Shown: positions 1-6,684 of the stretch, piece by piece
How positions within the stretch are numbered: position 1 is the stretch's first letter
How the letters are laid out: each line of letters begins with the position of its first letter
Assembly: GCA_022615275.1 (NCBI GenBank)
Contig: JAKEHA010000156.1
Coordinates: 1-8,487 of the forward strand
Direction: 5' to 3'
DNA from: Candidatus Latescibacterota bacterium
GTDB lineage: Bacteria > Krumholzibacteriota > Krumholzibacteriia > WVZY01 > JAKEHA01
DNA: 8,487 nt
Made by a program: the position numbers and the translations under genes
The notes under the pieces: model-generated
Told to the model about the DNA's origin: nothing
The model's input: only the letters and a program-made list of their open reading frames with translations
The model's database searches: none

Positions 1-747
1 CCGATCCATCACCTCGCGCCAATCCGAACGCGCGAACAGCCGCGCGCCCCCGGACTGCGCTGCGCGCGCGGCGAGGTAGTCCGCTTCGCGCGGATCGGGC
101 CGATACGCGTGCACGGCAAGCGACTTCGCGTGTTGATAAACGGGCGTCCCCCAGGGCACATGACTCTCTCCGAGGTGCTGCAAGTAGAAGGGCTTATCTC
201 CGGGAGTTGAGTTCCAGTCGAGCCAGTAGTGGGGATCGCCGGGGCGGTGGAAGTCCACCACGTCGGGCGAAGCCGGGTACCAGGTATGCGTGAGCGCGTG
301 CGACTCCACCGACAGGGTGCCGTCCGCTCCGGCGGCGGCGAGCTCGCGCCACGACATGAAACCCCGGACCTCCAGATCGGTTTCGCGCGCGCGCCCAGCC
401 CACGCGTCCTCCAAGGTCGGGCGCTGCACGTCCCGTGGGTCCACGAACTCGGGCGTCACCAGCACCGTGGCCCGGAACCCGTAGCGGCGCAGCAATGGCA
501 CCGCGTACGTCCAGTTGTCGAGATACCCGTCGTCGAAGGTGAGAACCACGGCGCGTGCCGGCAGCGAGCGCCGGCCCGACATATATTCGAGCAACTCCGG
601 CAGCCCTACGGTCGCGTAGCCGCCGCGCGCGAGGGCGCGCAGGTGGTCTTCGAAGGTGGCGGCCGGCAGCGTCAACACGGCCCAGTGCCAGTCGGGCAGC
701 ACGCGGCCGATACTGTGGTACATCAGGACGGGGATGCCGTGACCCAT
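1..747 (-). CDS. Polysaccharide deacetylase (CE4/NodB-like), 3' end beyond the window
   Basis: This is the N-terminal 249 residues of a polysaccharide deacetylase; the frame is still open at base 1. Members of the family remove N- or O-acetyl groups from sugars using a divalent metal. The sequence shows the family's usual opening (PVLMYHSIG, residues 6-14), the motif TFDDG (70-74) with the catalytic base and metal-binding aspartates D72/D73, and the metal-binding H-x3-H motif HALTH (150-154). The 77 residues between D73 and H150 are longer than in short NodB-type enzymes and closer to PgaB-like ones. No signal peptide is visible, so either it acts in the cytoplasm or the start is wrong. I chose the ATG at 747 because the conserved strand follows at once; a TTG overlapping the preceding stop codon is the alternative. 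There is no clear Shine-Dalgarno. It follows the amidotransferase homologue by 32 bases, probably in the same operon. The family is secure; the substrate is unknown. Confidence 0.9.
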   Translation of the reverse strand, partial: MGHGIPVLMYHSIGRVLPDWHWAVLTLPAATFEDHLRALARGGYATVGLPELLEYMSGRRSLPARAVVLTFDDGYLDNWTYAVPLLRRYGFRATVLVTPEFVDPRDVQRPTLEDAWAGRARETDLEVRGFMSWRELAAAGADGTLSVESHALTHTWYPASPDVVDFHRPGDPHYWLDWNSTPGDKPFYLQHLGESHVPWGTPVYQHAKSLAVHAYRPDPREADYLAARAAQSGGARLFARSDWREVMDR

Positions 748-779
748 GGGCGAAGCTTCGGTCGGAACGTGCCGCGTTG

Positions 780-2630
780 TCAACGCGATGATGCCGCGTC
801 GAAACGATCCAGCGACTCGTCGAGCATGGTCAGCAGCACGACGCTGCGGACGAGGTCGAAGTCGGTGCGCGGCACCATCCCGGGCCCGACGCGGATGAGG
901 CGGCTCAACTTGTCGACCGTCTTGTTTCGCTGGATGATCGGCAGCACCTTGGTCCGCAGCGGAAAGCGCGTCTTGAGCGGCGGCTTGGCGGGGGGGGGCG
1001 GCATCGTGGAGAAGAAGGCGTCGCGCCGGGCCGCGAACGCGTCGCCGTCGAGCACGCCGGAGAGCGGACCGGCTTCGAGGCGCTCCCGTTCGCTGTAGCG
1101 CATCCACAGATCGCGCAGCGGCCCCGGCCGGCGCACGTCGCGTTCCCAGTCGGGGAGGCTCCACCCGGACTGTTCGGGAATCGCCATCAGCTCCGGGAAT
1201 CGATGGTTGAGCATCGACGTGTACGCGTTCTTCTCGACGCGGTGTCCTTGCGGCAGCGATGCGAACAGTTGCAGGGCCGCCTTGCTCAAGAAGGGGCGCC
1301 GCACCTCGATCGCGTGCTCTCGGTAGTAGCCGAGCGAGAGGATGTAGCGCGCGACGCGCGCGTACAGATACAGGTATTCCTTGCGATCGGTGAGGTCGGG
1401 ATGATCGCAGGTGGCCAAGACGTGCGCGATCTCGCGATCGTACAGGCCTCGGTACTCCGCGAGCGCGCCCGGCGTCAAACACGCGGCCAGCGGTTCCGGA
1501 AGCGCCGGCGGCAGCACCCCCTTGCGCATCTGCGCCTCGCTGAACACGAAGCCCCCCGAATCCCACACCACGTCGCCCGCGATCGCGAAGTCCGCGCCCG
1601 TGCGATACACCTTCGCGAGCGTGGGCTGCCCTTCCGCGAACCACCCGACGTTGTCGTTCGCGAGCTCGGAGACGTACACCCAGTCGCGCGCGTTGGCGAC
1701 GAACTCCGCGCTGTCGTAGGAAAGGAAGCGGTGCGGCACCCCGTAGAGGTTGGCCACGCGCCGGGCCACGAACGCGTCGGACCCGGGAACCGTGTCGGTG
1801 GCGCCCCAGGTGAAGGTGCGGCTCGGGAGCTGGTGCAGCACGTTGGCGAACGCCAGGACGCCGCGCGAATCGAGCCCTCCGGAGAGCATCACCTCGTAGG
1901 ACGAAGGCTGGTCGCACAAGGCCAGGCGCTGGGAGGCGAGTAGGGTCTCGTAGAGGGCGTTCCTGGCGTGCGAGCGCCGACGCAACGCGCGCGAGGGACG
2001 GAAGCGCAGGTTCCAGTAGCGCTCGATGCGGTGCGCGAGCGAATCGATCTCCAGGGTGAGAATGCTGGCCGGTTCGAGGCACGTGACGCCTTCGAACAGG
2101 GTCGTCGCACCCATGCAGTACCCGAACGTGAGCAGGCCGGCCACACCGTCGGGGCGCAGGCGCGCGCGCATCCCGGCGGCCGCAAGCACCGACTTCGCTT
2201 CGGGTGCGAAGGCGAAGGCCTGGTCGTAGCGGGCGAAGTAGACCGGAAACGCACCCACGCGGTCGTTTGCGAGCGTGACCTGGCGGCGCGCCCGGTCGAC
2301 GACGACGATCATGAAGGTGCCGTCGTAGTCGTCGGCCGCGATCTTCCCGGACGTGTGGTACGACTCGGCGACGTCGTGCGCCACCAGCCGTCGTGGCGAA
2401 GGCCCGTCGAGGAGGACGTGGCCGGAGACGCGAACCGCGATTACCTCGTCGTCGTACCAGTCGCGGTCGGGCCGGGCTTGATCGCGCCACACCTGGGCAA
2501 GCGCGACCCCATCGACCGCTCCCGAGCGCATCGTGAGAGAGTCCAGATGCTGCAGCCTCCGAGCCGACGCGGCGACGGCTGCCTCCCCGTCCGCCCGCTC
2601 GGACTGCACGAGTCCCACGATGCCTGGCAT
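780..2630 (-). CDS. Asparagine-synthase-like amidotransferase homologue lacking the catalytic Cys2
   Basis: This 616-residue protein has the two-domain layout of glutamine-dependent asparagine synthase. A class II glutaminase-like domain occupies about residues 1-205 (opening MPGIVGLV; DGTFMIVVVD at 103-112; NDRVGAFPVYF at 122-132). An ATP-pyrophosphatase synthetase domain follows, with the PP-loop SGGLDS at 250-255 and the late motif EVRRPFL. The residue after Met should be the nucleophilic Cys that releases ammonia from glutamine; here it is Pro. The HRGPD and NGEIYN glutamine-site motifs are also not recognisable. The synthetase domain looks intact, so an adenylating reaction fed by free ammonia or another amine is possible. 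In polysaccharide clusters such proteins are thought to amidate uronic acids (WbpS type), and that role is inferred here. The ATG is 3 bases after the preceding stop codon, with only a weak ribosome site, which suggests translational coupling. A run of nine C (coding strand) lies near the 3' end. Confidence 0.88.
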   Translation of the reverse strand: MPGIVGLVQSERADGEAAVAASARRLQHLDSLTMRSGAVDGVALAQVWRDQARPDRDWYDDEVIAVRVSGHVLLDGPSPRRLVAHDVAESYHTSGKIAADDYDGTFMIVVVDRARRQVTLANDRVGAFPVYFARYDQAFAFAPEAKSVLAAAGMRARLRPDGVAGLLTFGYCMGATTLFEGVTCLEPASILTLEIDSLAHRIERYWNLRFRPSRALRRRSHARNALYETLLASQRLALCDQPSSYEVMLSGGLDSRGVLAFANVLHQLPSRTFTWGATDTVPGSDAFVARRVANLYGVPHRFLSYDSAEFVANARDWVYVSELANDNVGWFAEGQPTLAKVYRTGADFAIAGDVVWDSGGFVFSEAQMRKGVLPPALPEPLAACLTPGALAEYRGLYDREIAHVLATCDHPDLTDRKEYLYLYARVARYILSLGYYREHAIEVRRPFLSKAALQLFASLPQGHRVEKNAYTSMLNHRFPELMAIPEQSGWSLPDWERDVRRPGPLRDLWMRYSERERLEAGPLSGVLDGDAFAARRDAFFSTMPPPPAKPPLKTRFPLRTKVLPIIQRNKTVDKLSRLIRVGPGMVPRTDFDLVRSVVLLTMLDESLDRFDAASSR

Positions 2631-2633
2631 AGG

Positions 2634-5600
2634 TTATTCGCGAGATACCGCCTGCACGGGGGCACGCGGGCTGTACTCGGCTTCGAAGCGCAGCGTCCCC
2701 TGCGGCGAAGTCAGTTGGCCGCGTCCCCGCTGCACCACGATGGACTGGCGGCCTTCTGTGCACGTGACCTCGACCGAGTACTCGGTCTCCGGTAGGAGGC
2801 CGAAGAGATAGTTGGTCGTGCTCTCGATGGTGCTGAGCTGGAACGTGACGCTGCTGGGCGGCACGTCGCCGGTCGGCTCCGAGGAGAACATGGTGACGAT
2901 GTTGCGGCCGGTCTCCTTGATATGCGCGCCCACCATGTTGTTCGTCGTGCTGGTGACGAGGTCGGTTTGCGGCATGCTGCCGTTCGCGGGCCCGACCCAG
3001 ATCGCGTTCAAGAACTGCGTGTTCGGAGCGGGACTGCTGCGCTGGAGCTGGAGGCGCCGGCAGCCGGCGCTGTTCGCGGTGGTCAGGGTGAATCCGCTCG
3101 AGGGCAGGAGTGTCTCCTGGACCAGCTTGTTGGTGCCGCTGATCGCGGTCGCGATGTTCCCGCTGATGGTCGGTTCCACGCGCGTGTTCAGAAGATACGT
3201 GATGGGAACGCTCGCAAACTTCGTGAGCGGTGTCACGCGGTCGTACACGACGACGTAATTGGGGAGCGCGTGCACCACTTCGCGTAGGTACGTGCGGAGG
3301 TAGGGCTCGTCGCCGGTGAGGTAGCTGCCCGGATTGGTCCAATACGCGTCGGCGGCATCCCCCAGTACGTAGCTGTATTCACTCGTGAACTCGTGCTTCA
3401 CGGGCTTGCGGTTGTAGTCGGCGTAACGCTGGTCCTCCCCATTGACCAGGATGATGTTGTGAATCGACCCCGACTGATTCAGTCCATTGGACTCGGAACA
3501 GAAATTGGCATCGATGGCCAGCCACCCCTCGAGGCCTTCTCCTTTATATATGACGAAGGAATTCTGGTCCTTGTGCTGGTGGCTCTGGACGCGGTCGCCG
3601 CACACGAAAGTCACCGACACGGCATCGGCGGCCCAGCTCGCACGGCTGTTGACGAACCCCAGGCCGGCGTCGGAGGTCGCCGACCCGGCGTAGAACGCCA
3701 GCGGCAACGCGTTGAAATCCGATTCCGGATAGCCGACGTCGGCCCACAAGAGGTCGGCTTCGTACATGAACTGCCAGCCGGTGCCCATGGTGGGCACGAC
3801 GCGGCGGGCCCAGTTCTGCAAATATGCGCTCTCCGTCGTGCCCGCCAGCCCGCGCGCCAGCTGAATCGCGGTCTCGCGCTCGAACGGCGTCACCGGCACC
3901 GCCTTGTCGCGGCCGGAATCGCCGCCGTTGTACCGCACGTCACCGCCGGGTTGCGTGCAATAGATATGGAACAACGCCGCCGCGCGTGGGAACGTCGTGG
4001 TGGAAAAGTAATCCTTTCCTCCCGCCAGCTGGAAGTACAAGTAGATGGCGAAAATCTGGTTCTTGGCCGCGATCCCATAGTCGCTGCCCTCGTGCCAGCC
4101 CCCCCCGGCACCGCGCGCGAGGATCCATGACGCCTGTCCCTCCCTCTCGAGCTTGTCGGTGACGAACTGCAGGATGTCGTTGTACGCGCGATTCTCCTGA
4201 TGGAAATACAACTCGAGCGGAAGGTCCGCGCCGTTCAGGGGCACCGTGAAATCGTTCTCCCCGTACGTCGCCAAACCCGTCAGAGTCGCACACAGCATCT
4301 GGGCGTAGTAGTAGTTGTTGCCCGGGTCGTTGCGGGCCCAGCGGTCCGCTTCGTAGAAGGGGTTGTCGAGGGCGTCCTCGACGTAGATCTCCTGGACGAT
4401 GCGGTTCATGTAATCGATGTAGCCCGCCCGCTTGGCGGGCGTGAGCATATCGTACAGCCAGTCGAACACGAAGGCGCAATCGGCCACCTTGTCGTCGGCG
4501 TGCAGATAGAAATTGTCGCGCTCGTCGCCGAACCCGTCGGCGATCTCGGCGTCGACCATGCTGATGGCCCGGTTGGCATAGTCGACGTTGCCCGTGATGA
4601 CGGCCGCGAGGGCGAACTGGCTCGCTTCCAGGTAATAGCAGTTGCCGGGTGTGTTGTAACACAGCTGCGCATAGTCGCGGAGCTTGACCCACTGCGGCGT
4701 GGGCGTGCAACCCGGAATCACGTTGCCGTTGTCGTCGTAGCAGGCGGCCGCGCGCAGTTCGGCCAGCCGAGTGGGATTGATGGCCAGGCGCGGGTGGTCG
4801 GCCAGGATACCGCTGCTGGGCGGCGCGTTGCTGACCGTGAACGAAACCGCCGTGGTCGTGCGCGTGTTGTCAGCCGCGTCGCGGGCGACCGCGGTCGCGG
4901 AATGCGAGCCGTTGGTAAGCGTGGTCGAGCTGAAGGAGGTCTGGTAGGGCGACTGCGTGTCCTCGACCCCGCGTGCCACCCCGTCGACGTAGAACTGCAC
5001 GCCTACCACACCCACGTCGTCGGTCGCGGTCGCGGCCATGCCGAGCGTCCCCGATACCGTCGCGCCGGGCGTGGGCGCGGTCAGGCTCGCGGTCGGCGGC
5101 GTGGTGTCGGCCGGGGGCGCGCTTCCGGACTTCTCGTAGGCACCGGAGTCGTAGGTGCCACCCTGCGGGCGCACGGCACCGTCGCGGTCGACGCCGGGCG
5201 CGGCCGCGCCCTGGTAGCTGGCGACGCCGACACCGATGGCCGGGGAAGCGTCGGCCAGGTGGAAGTCCTTGCCACCCGCGTTTACGAACAACCCGGTCGA
5301 AGACGTGCGCAGGAGGTTCGACGTTGCGTGGACGAAATTGCCGCCCACTTCGTCGACGATGGTGTAGTCGGAAGATCCGGCCACGACGACGTTGTTGAAC
5401 ATTACGTTCGCGGTGGCGCCCAGCGACGTGCGGATACCGGCGATGCGGGGCTCGCTGATAGTGTTGTTGACGACGATGTTGTTGTTGCTCGGTTTGGCGC
5501 AGTCGGGCTGATCCACCAGGTGGATGCCGCCGGCCCCGGCGGAAATGCCGTTGTCGTAGATGACGTTGTTGCGGATGACCGAGCCCTGCAGCGAGATCAG

Positions 5601-6317
5601 CGAGAGCCCTTTCCAGTTGTTGTCGTGAACCAGATTGTCCTCGATGGTCGCGCCCGACACGATGCCGTCTCCGCCCTCCCAGCAGTCGCCGTTGATCTGG
5701 ATGCCGTTCTGGCCGTTGCCGTAGCACTCGTTGCCGCGAATGACGACGTCGTCCGGGCTCACACGGCTGTTGGCGACGTAAATGCCGTGCTGCGCGACCG
5801 CGCCGTAGCTGATGTTGTCGATGATCTGGATGCCGGGCGTCCAACCGGTCAGGATGCCGGTGTGGTCGCTGCGGGCGACACGGTTGTTGCGAACGACGAC
5901 CCCGGTCGCTTCGACCACGCGAATACCGGCGCGCGGGGCGTCTTCGACCACGAACCCGTCGACGATCACGTAGCTCGCGCCCTCGAGATTGATGTTGTCC
6001 GCGGTGGTCGCGTTGCGCGCGTTGACGAGCGCGTTGGAGCTCTCGGCCCGGAAGGTAATGGGCGATCCCGGGCTGCCGCTGCGCGTCATGTGCATCCCGG
6101 CGTAGGTGCCGTCGGCGACGTGGACGACGTCGCCCGCGTTCACGGTGTCGGCCGCCTTCTGCAGCGTGCGCCACGGACTCGCGGTGGATCCGGAGTTGGC
6201 GTCGTTTCCGGACGGCGACACGTAGTAATCGGCTGCAAATGCACGCCCGGCCGGGGCCAGCGAGGCGGCAGCGAAGAGCCAGGGAATCAGGTTCTTGCAC
6301 GTGGTGGTTGGTCTCAT
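2634..6317 (-). CDS. Secreted parallel beta-helix / Ig-like / heparinase II/III-like putative polysaccharide lyase
   Basis: This 1227-residue exported protein has three modules. A Sec signal peptide covers residues 1 to about 28 (cleavage near AFA/ADYY). A right-handed parallel beta-helix spans about 30-395, opening YYVSPSGNDANSGS as in DUF1565/pectate-lyase-like proteins, with repeated Asn rungs and a choice-of-anchor-Q-like ending (SGAYE, 391-395). A Bacterial Ig-like domain (Big_9 type) lies at about 405-497. A heparinase II/III-like region begins at HPRLAINPTRLAELRA (508-523), with an alpha-helical toroid carrying NNYYYAQM (667-674) and GGGWHEGSDYG (738-748). The beta-sandwich lyase motif is SHQHKDQNSF (912-921), then HNIILVNGEDQ (953-963). 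The His and Tyr residues needed for beta-elimination are therefore present. It probably cleaves or trims an acidic polysaccharide in the periplasm or outside the cell. The ATG at 6317 is chosen over one at 6350 because AAGGAG lies 6 bases upstream and the signal peptide begins there. It leads a likely three-gene operon. The substrate is unknown. Confidence 0.88.
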   Translation of the reverse strand: MRPTTTCKNLIPWLFAAASLAPAGRAFAADYYVSPSGNDANSGSTASPWRTLQKAADTVNAGDVVHVADGTYAGMHMTRSGSPGSPITFRAESSNALVNARNATTADNINLEGASYVIVDGFVVEDAPRAGIRVVEATGVVVRNNRVARSDHTGILTGWTPGIQIIDNISYGAVAQHGIYVANSRVSPDDVVIRGNECYGNGQNGIQINGDCWEGGDGIVSGATIEDNLVHDNNWKGLSLISLQGSVIRNNVIYDNGISAGAGGIHLVDQPDCAKPSNNNIVVNNTISEPRIAGIRTSLGATANVMFNNVVVAGSSDYTIVDEVGGNFVHATSNLLRTSSTGLFVNAGGKDFHLADASPAIGVGVASYQGAAAPGVDRDGAVRPQGGTYDSGAYEKSGSAPPADTTPPTASLTAPTPGATVSGTLGMAATATDDVGVVGVQFYVDGVARGVEDTQSPYQTSFSSTTLTNGSHSATAVARDAADNTRTTTAVSFTVSNAPPSSGILADHPRLAINPTRLAELRAAACYDDNGNVIPGCTPTPQWVKLRDYAQLCYNTPGNCYYLEASQFALAAVITGNVDYANRAISMVDAEIADGFGDERDNFYLHADDKVADCAFVFDWLYDMLTPAKRAGYIDYMNRIVQEIYVEDALDNPFYEADRWARNDPGNNYYYAQMLCATLTGLATYGENDFTVPLNGADLPLELYFHQENRAYNDILQFVTDKLEREGQASWILARGAGGGWHEGSDYGIAAKNQIFAIYLYFQLAGGKDYFSTTTFPRAAALFHIYCTQPGGDVRYNGGDSGRDKAVPVTPFERETAIQLARGLAGTTESAYLQNWARRVVPTMGTGWQFMYEADLLWADVGYPESDFNALPLAFYAGSATSDAGLGFVNSRASWAADAVSVTFVCGDRVQSHQHKDQNSFVIYKGEGLEGWLAIDANFCSESNGLNQSGSIHNIILVNGEDQRYADYNRKPVKHEFTSEYSYVLGDAADAYWTNPGSYLTGDEPYLRTYLREVVHALPNYVVVYDRVTPLTKFASVPITYLLNTRVEPTISGNIATAISGTNKLVQETLLPSSGFTLTTANSAGCRRLQLQRSSPAPNTQFLNAIWVGPANGSMPQTDLVTSTTNNMVGAHIKETGRNIVTMFSSEPTGDVPPSSVTFQLSTIESTTNYLFGLLPETEYSVEVTCTEGRQSIVVQRGRGQLTSPQGTLRFEAEYSPRAPVQAVSRE

Positions 6318-6323
6318 CGCCCA

Positions 6324-6329
6324 CTCCTT
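6324..6329 (-). promoter_or_regulatory. Shine-Dalgarno site of the beta-helix/heparinase gene
   Basis: Read on the minus strand, AAGGAG sits 6 bases before the ATG at 6317. This is the strongest ribosome binding site in the window. It overlaps the coding part of the longer reading frame that starts at 6350, so it decides in favour of the shorter start, whose product begins directly with a signal peptide. Confidence 0.85.
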
Positions 6330-6441
6330 AGATTGGACCGAAAACGACAAACGACACCGAAGAGGTCCTTCGCGCGGCCGATTGCCCCTCGGGTCGGGTC
6401 ATGTTACCCGTTGATTGACAGTGGTTTATCGGTCTCATATC

Positions 6442-6457
6442 AGCAAATATCGTACCC
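6442..6457 (-). promoter_or_regulatory. Candidate sigma-54 (-24/-12) promoter
   Basis: The minus strand reads GGGTACGATATTTGCT. Against the sigma-54 consensus TGGCACG-N4-TTGCW it keeps the GG and GC dinucleotides with exactly 10 bases between them, plus ACG and TTGCT, and differs at two positions (T to G and C to T). Transcription would start near 6431 and run into the beta-helix/heparinase gene with a leader of about 110 bases. Such promoters need an enhancer-binding activator. Sigma-54 control is known for some exopolysaccharide systems, including the PrsK/PrsR-linked ones. No better sigma-70 pair was found nearby. The match is by eye only. Confidence 0.5.
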
Positions 6458-6515
6458 CGTATCGAGCGACCGTCAGCCGCCGGGGTAAGGGCGATCATAC
6501 CGGCCTCCACGTTGG

Positions 6516-6529
6516 GCGTTCGAAAACGC
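6516..6529. repeat. Perfect inverted repeat upstream of the sigma-54-like site
   Basis: The arms GCGTT and AACGC are separated by CGAA (plus strand). It lies roughly 85-100 bases upstream of the predicted transcription start, a usual distance for an activator site at a sigma-54 promoter. A second short repeat, GCGC-ACC-GCGC (6528-6538), overlaps its edge. Such short GC-rich palindromes often arise by chance in DNA like this, and it could instead be part of a weak transcript end. Confidence 0.2.
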
Positions 6530-6684
6530 GCACCGCGCAAGCGTAGAACGACTTCGGCTCGGGCGGCAAAGGGTTTCCCTGGGCGCCGCGCGCGCATCCG
6601 GTCGACGCCGACCCCCGCCCGCGCCCCCTTCCCGGACACCCGTTCGTGCGCATTGCGTCGCGCCCCCCACAGGCTGCACCCGCC

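Larger units (their letters stand above)
6318..6684. other. Intergenic region between the glycosyltransferase unit and the lyase operon
   Basis: This is the only long gap in the window. It is more AT-rich around 6400-6460 than the flanking genes. In the direction of transcription it holds no convincing terminator for the upstream glycosyltransferase, then a 14-base inverted repeat (6529-6516), a sigma-54-like promoter (6457-6442), and a leader of about 110 bases. The leader contains a short hairpin (arms 6358-6362 and 6368-6372, CGAAG/CTTCG) and ends in the Shine-Dalgarno. A 103-codon frame at 6639-6328 crosses the promoter and resembles no protein known to me, so I treat it as chance. Confidence 0.6.

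Noticed and set aside
229..1098. A 289-codon plus-strand frame across the deacetylase and amidotransferase ends
   Set aside because: It spans two real genes on the other strand, has low-complexity Arg/His-rich content and matches no family.
6318..6431. A riboswitch or structured leader before the lyase gene
   Set aside because: Only one five-pair hairpin (6358-6372) is visible and no known riboswitch core could be recognised.
4200..6488. A 762-codon open frame on the plus strand opposite the beta-helix region
   Set aside because: Its translation is dominated by Val, Arg, Asp and Gly with no recognisable domain, as expected opposite a GC-rich gene with strong third-position bias. The minus-strand gene has a signal peptide, domains and a ribosome site.
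6528..6538. GCGC-ACC-GCGC followed on the minus strand by TTTT, as a terminator for the glycosyltransferase unit
   Set aside because: The stem is only four to five pairs, the T run is four bases, and it lies about 150 bases after the stop codon. It is too weak to call.
6328..6639. A 103-codon minus-strand frame in the intergenic gap
   Set aside because: It covers the candidate promoter and Shine-Dalgarno, has no ribosome site that I could see, and its sequence resembles no family. It remains possible but is not supported.
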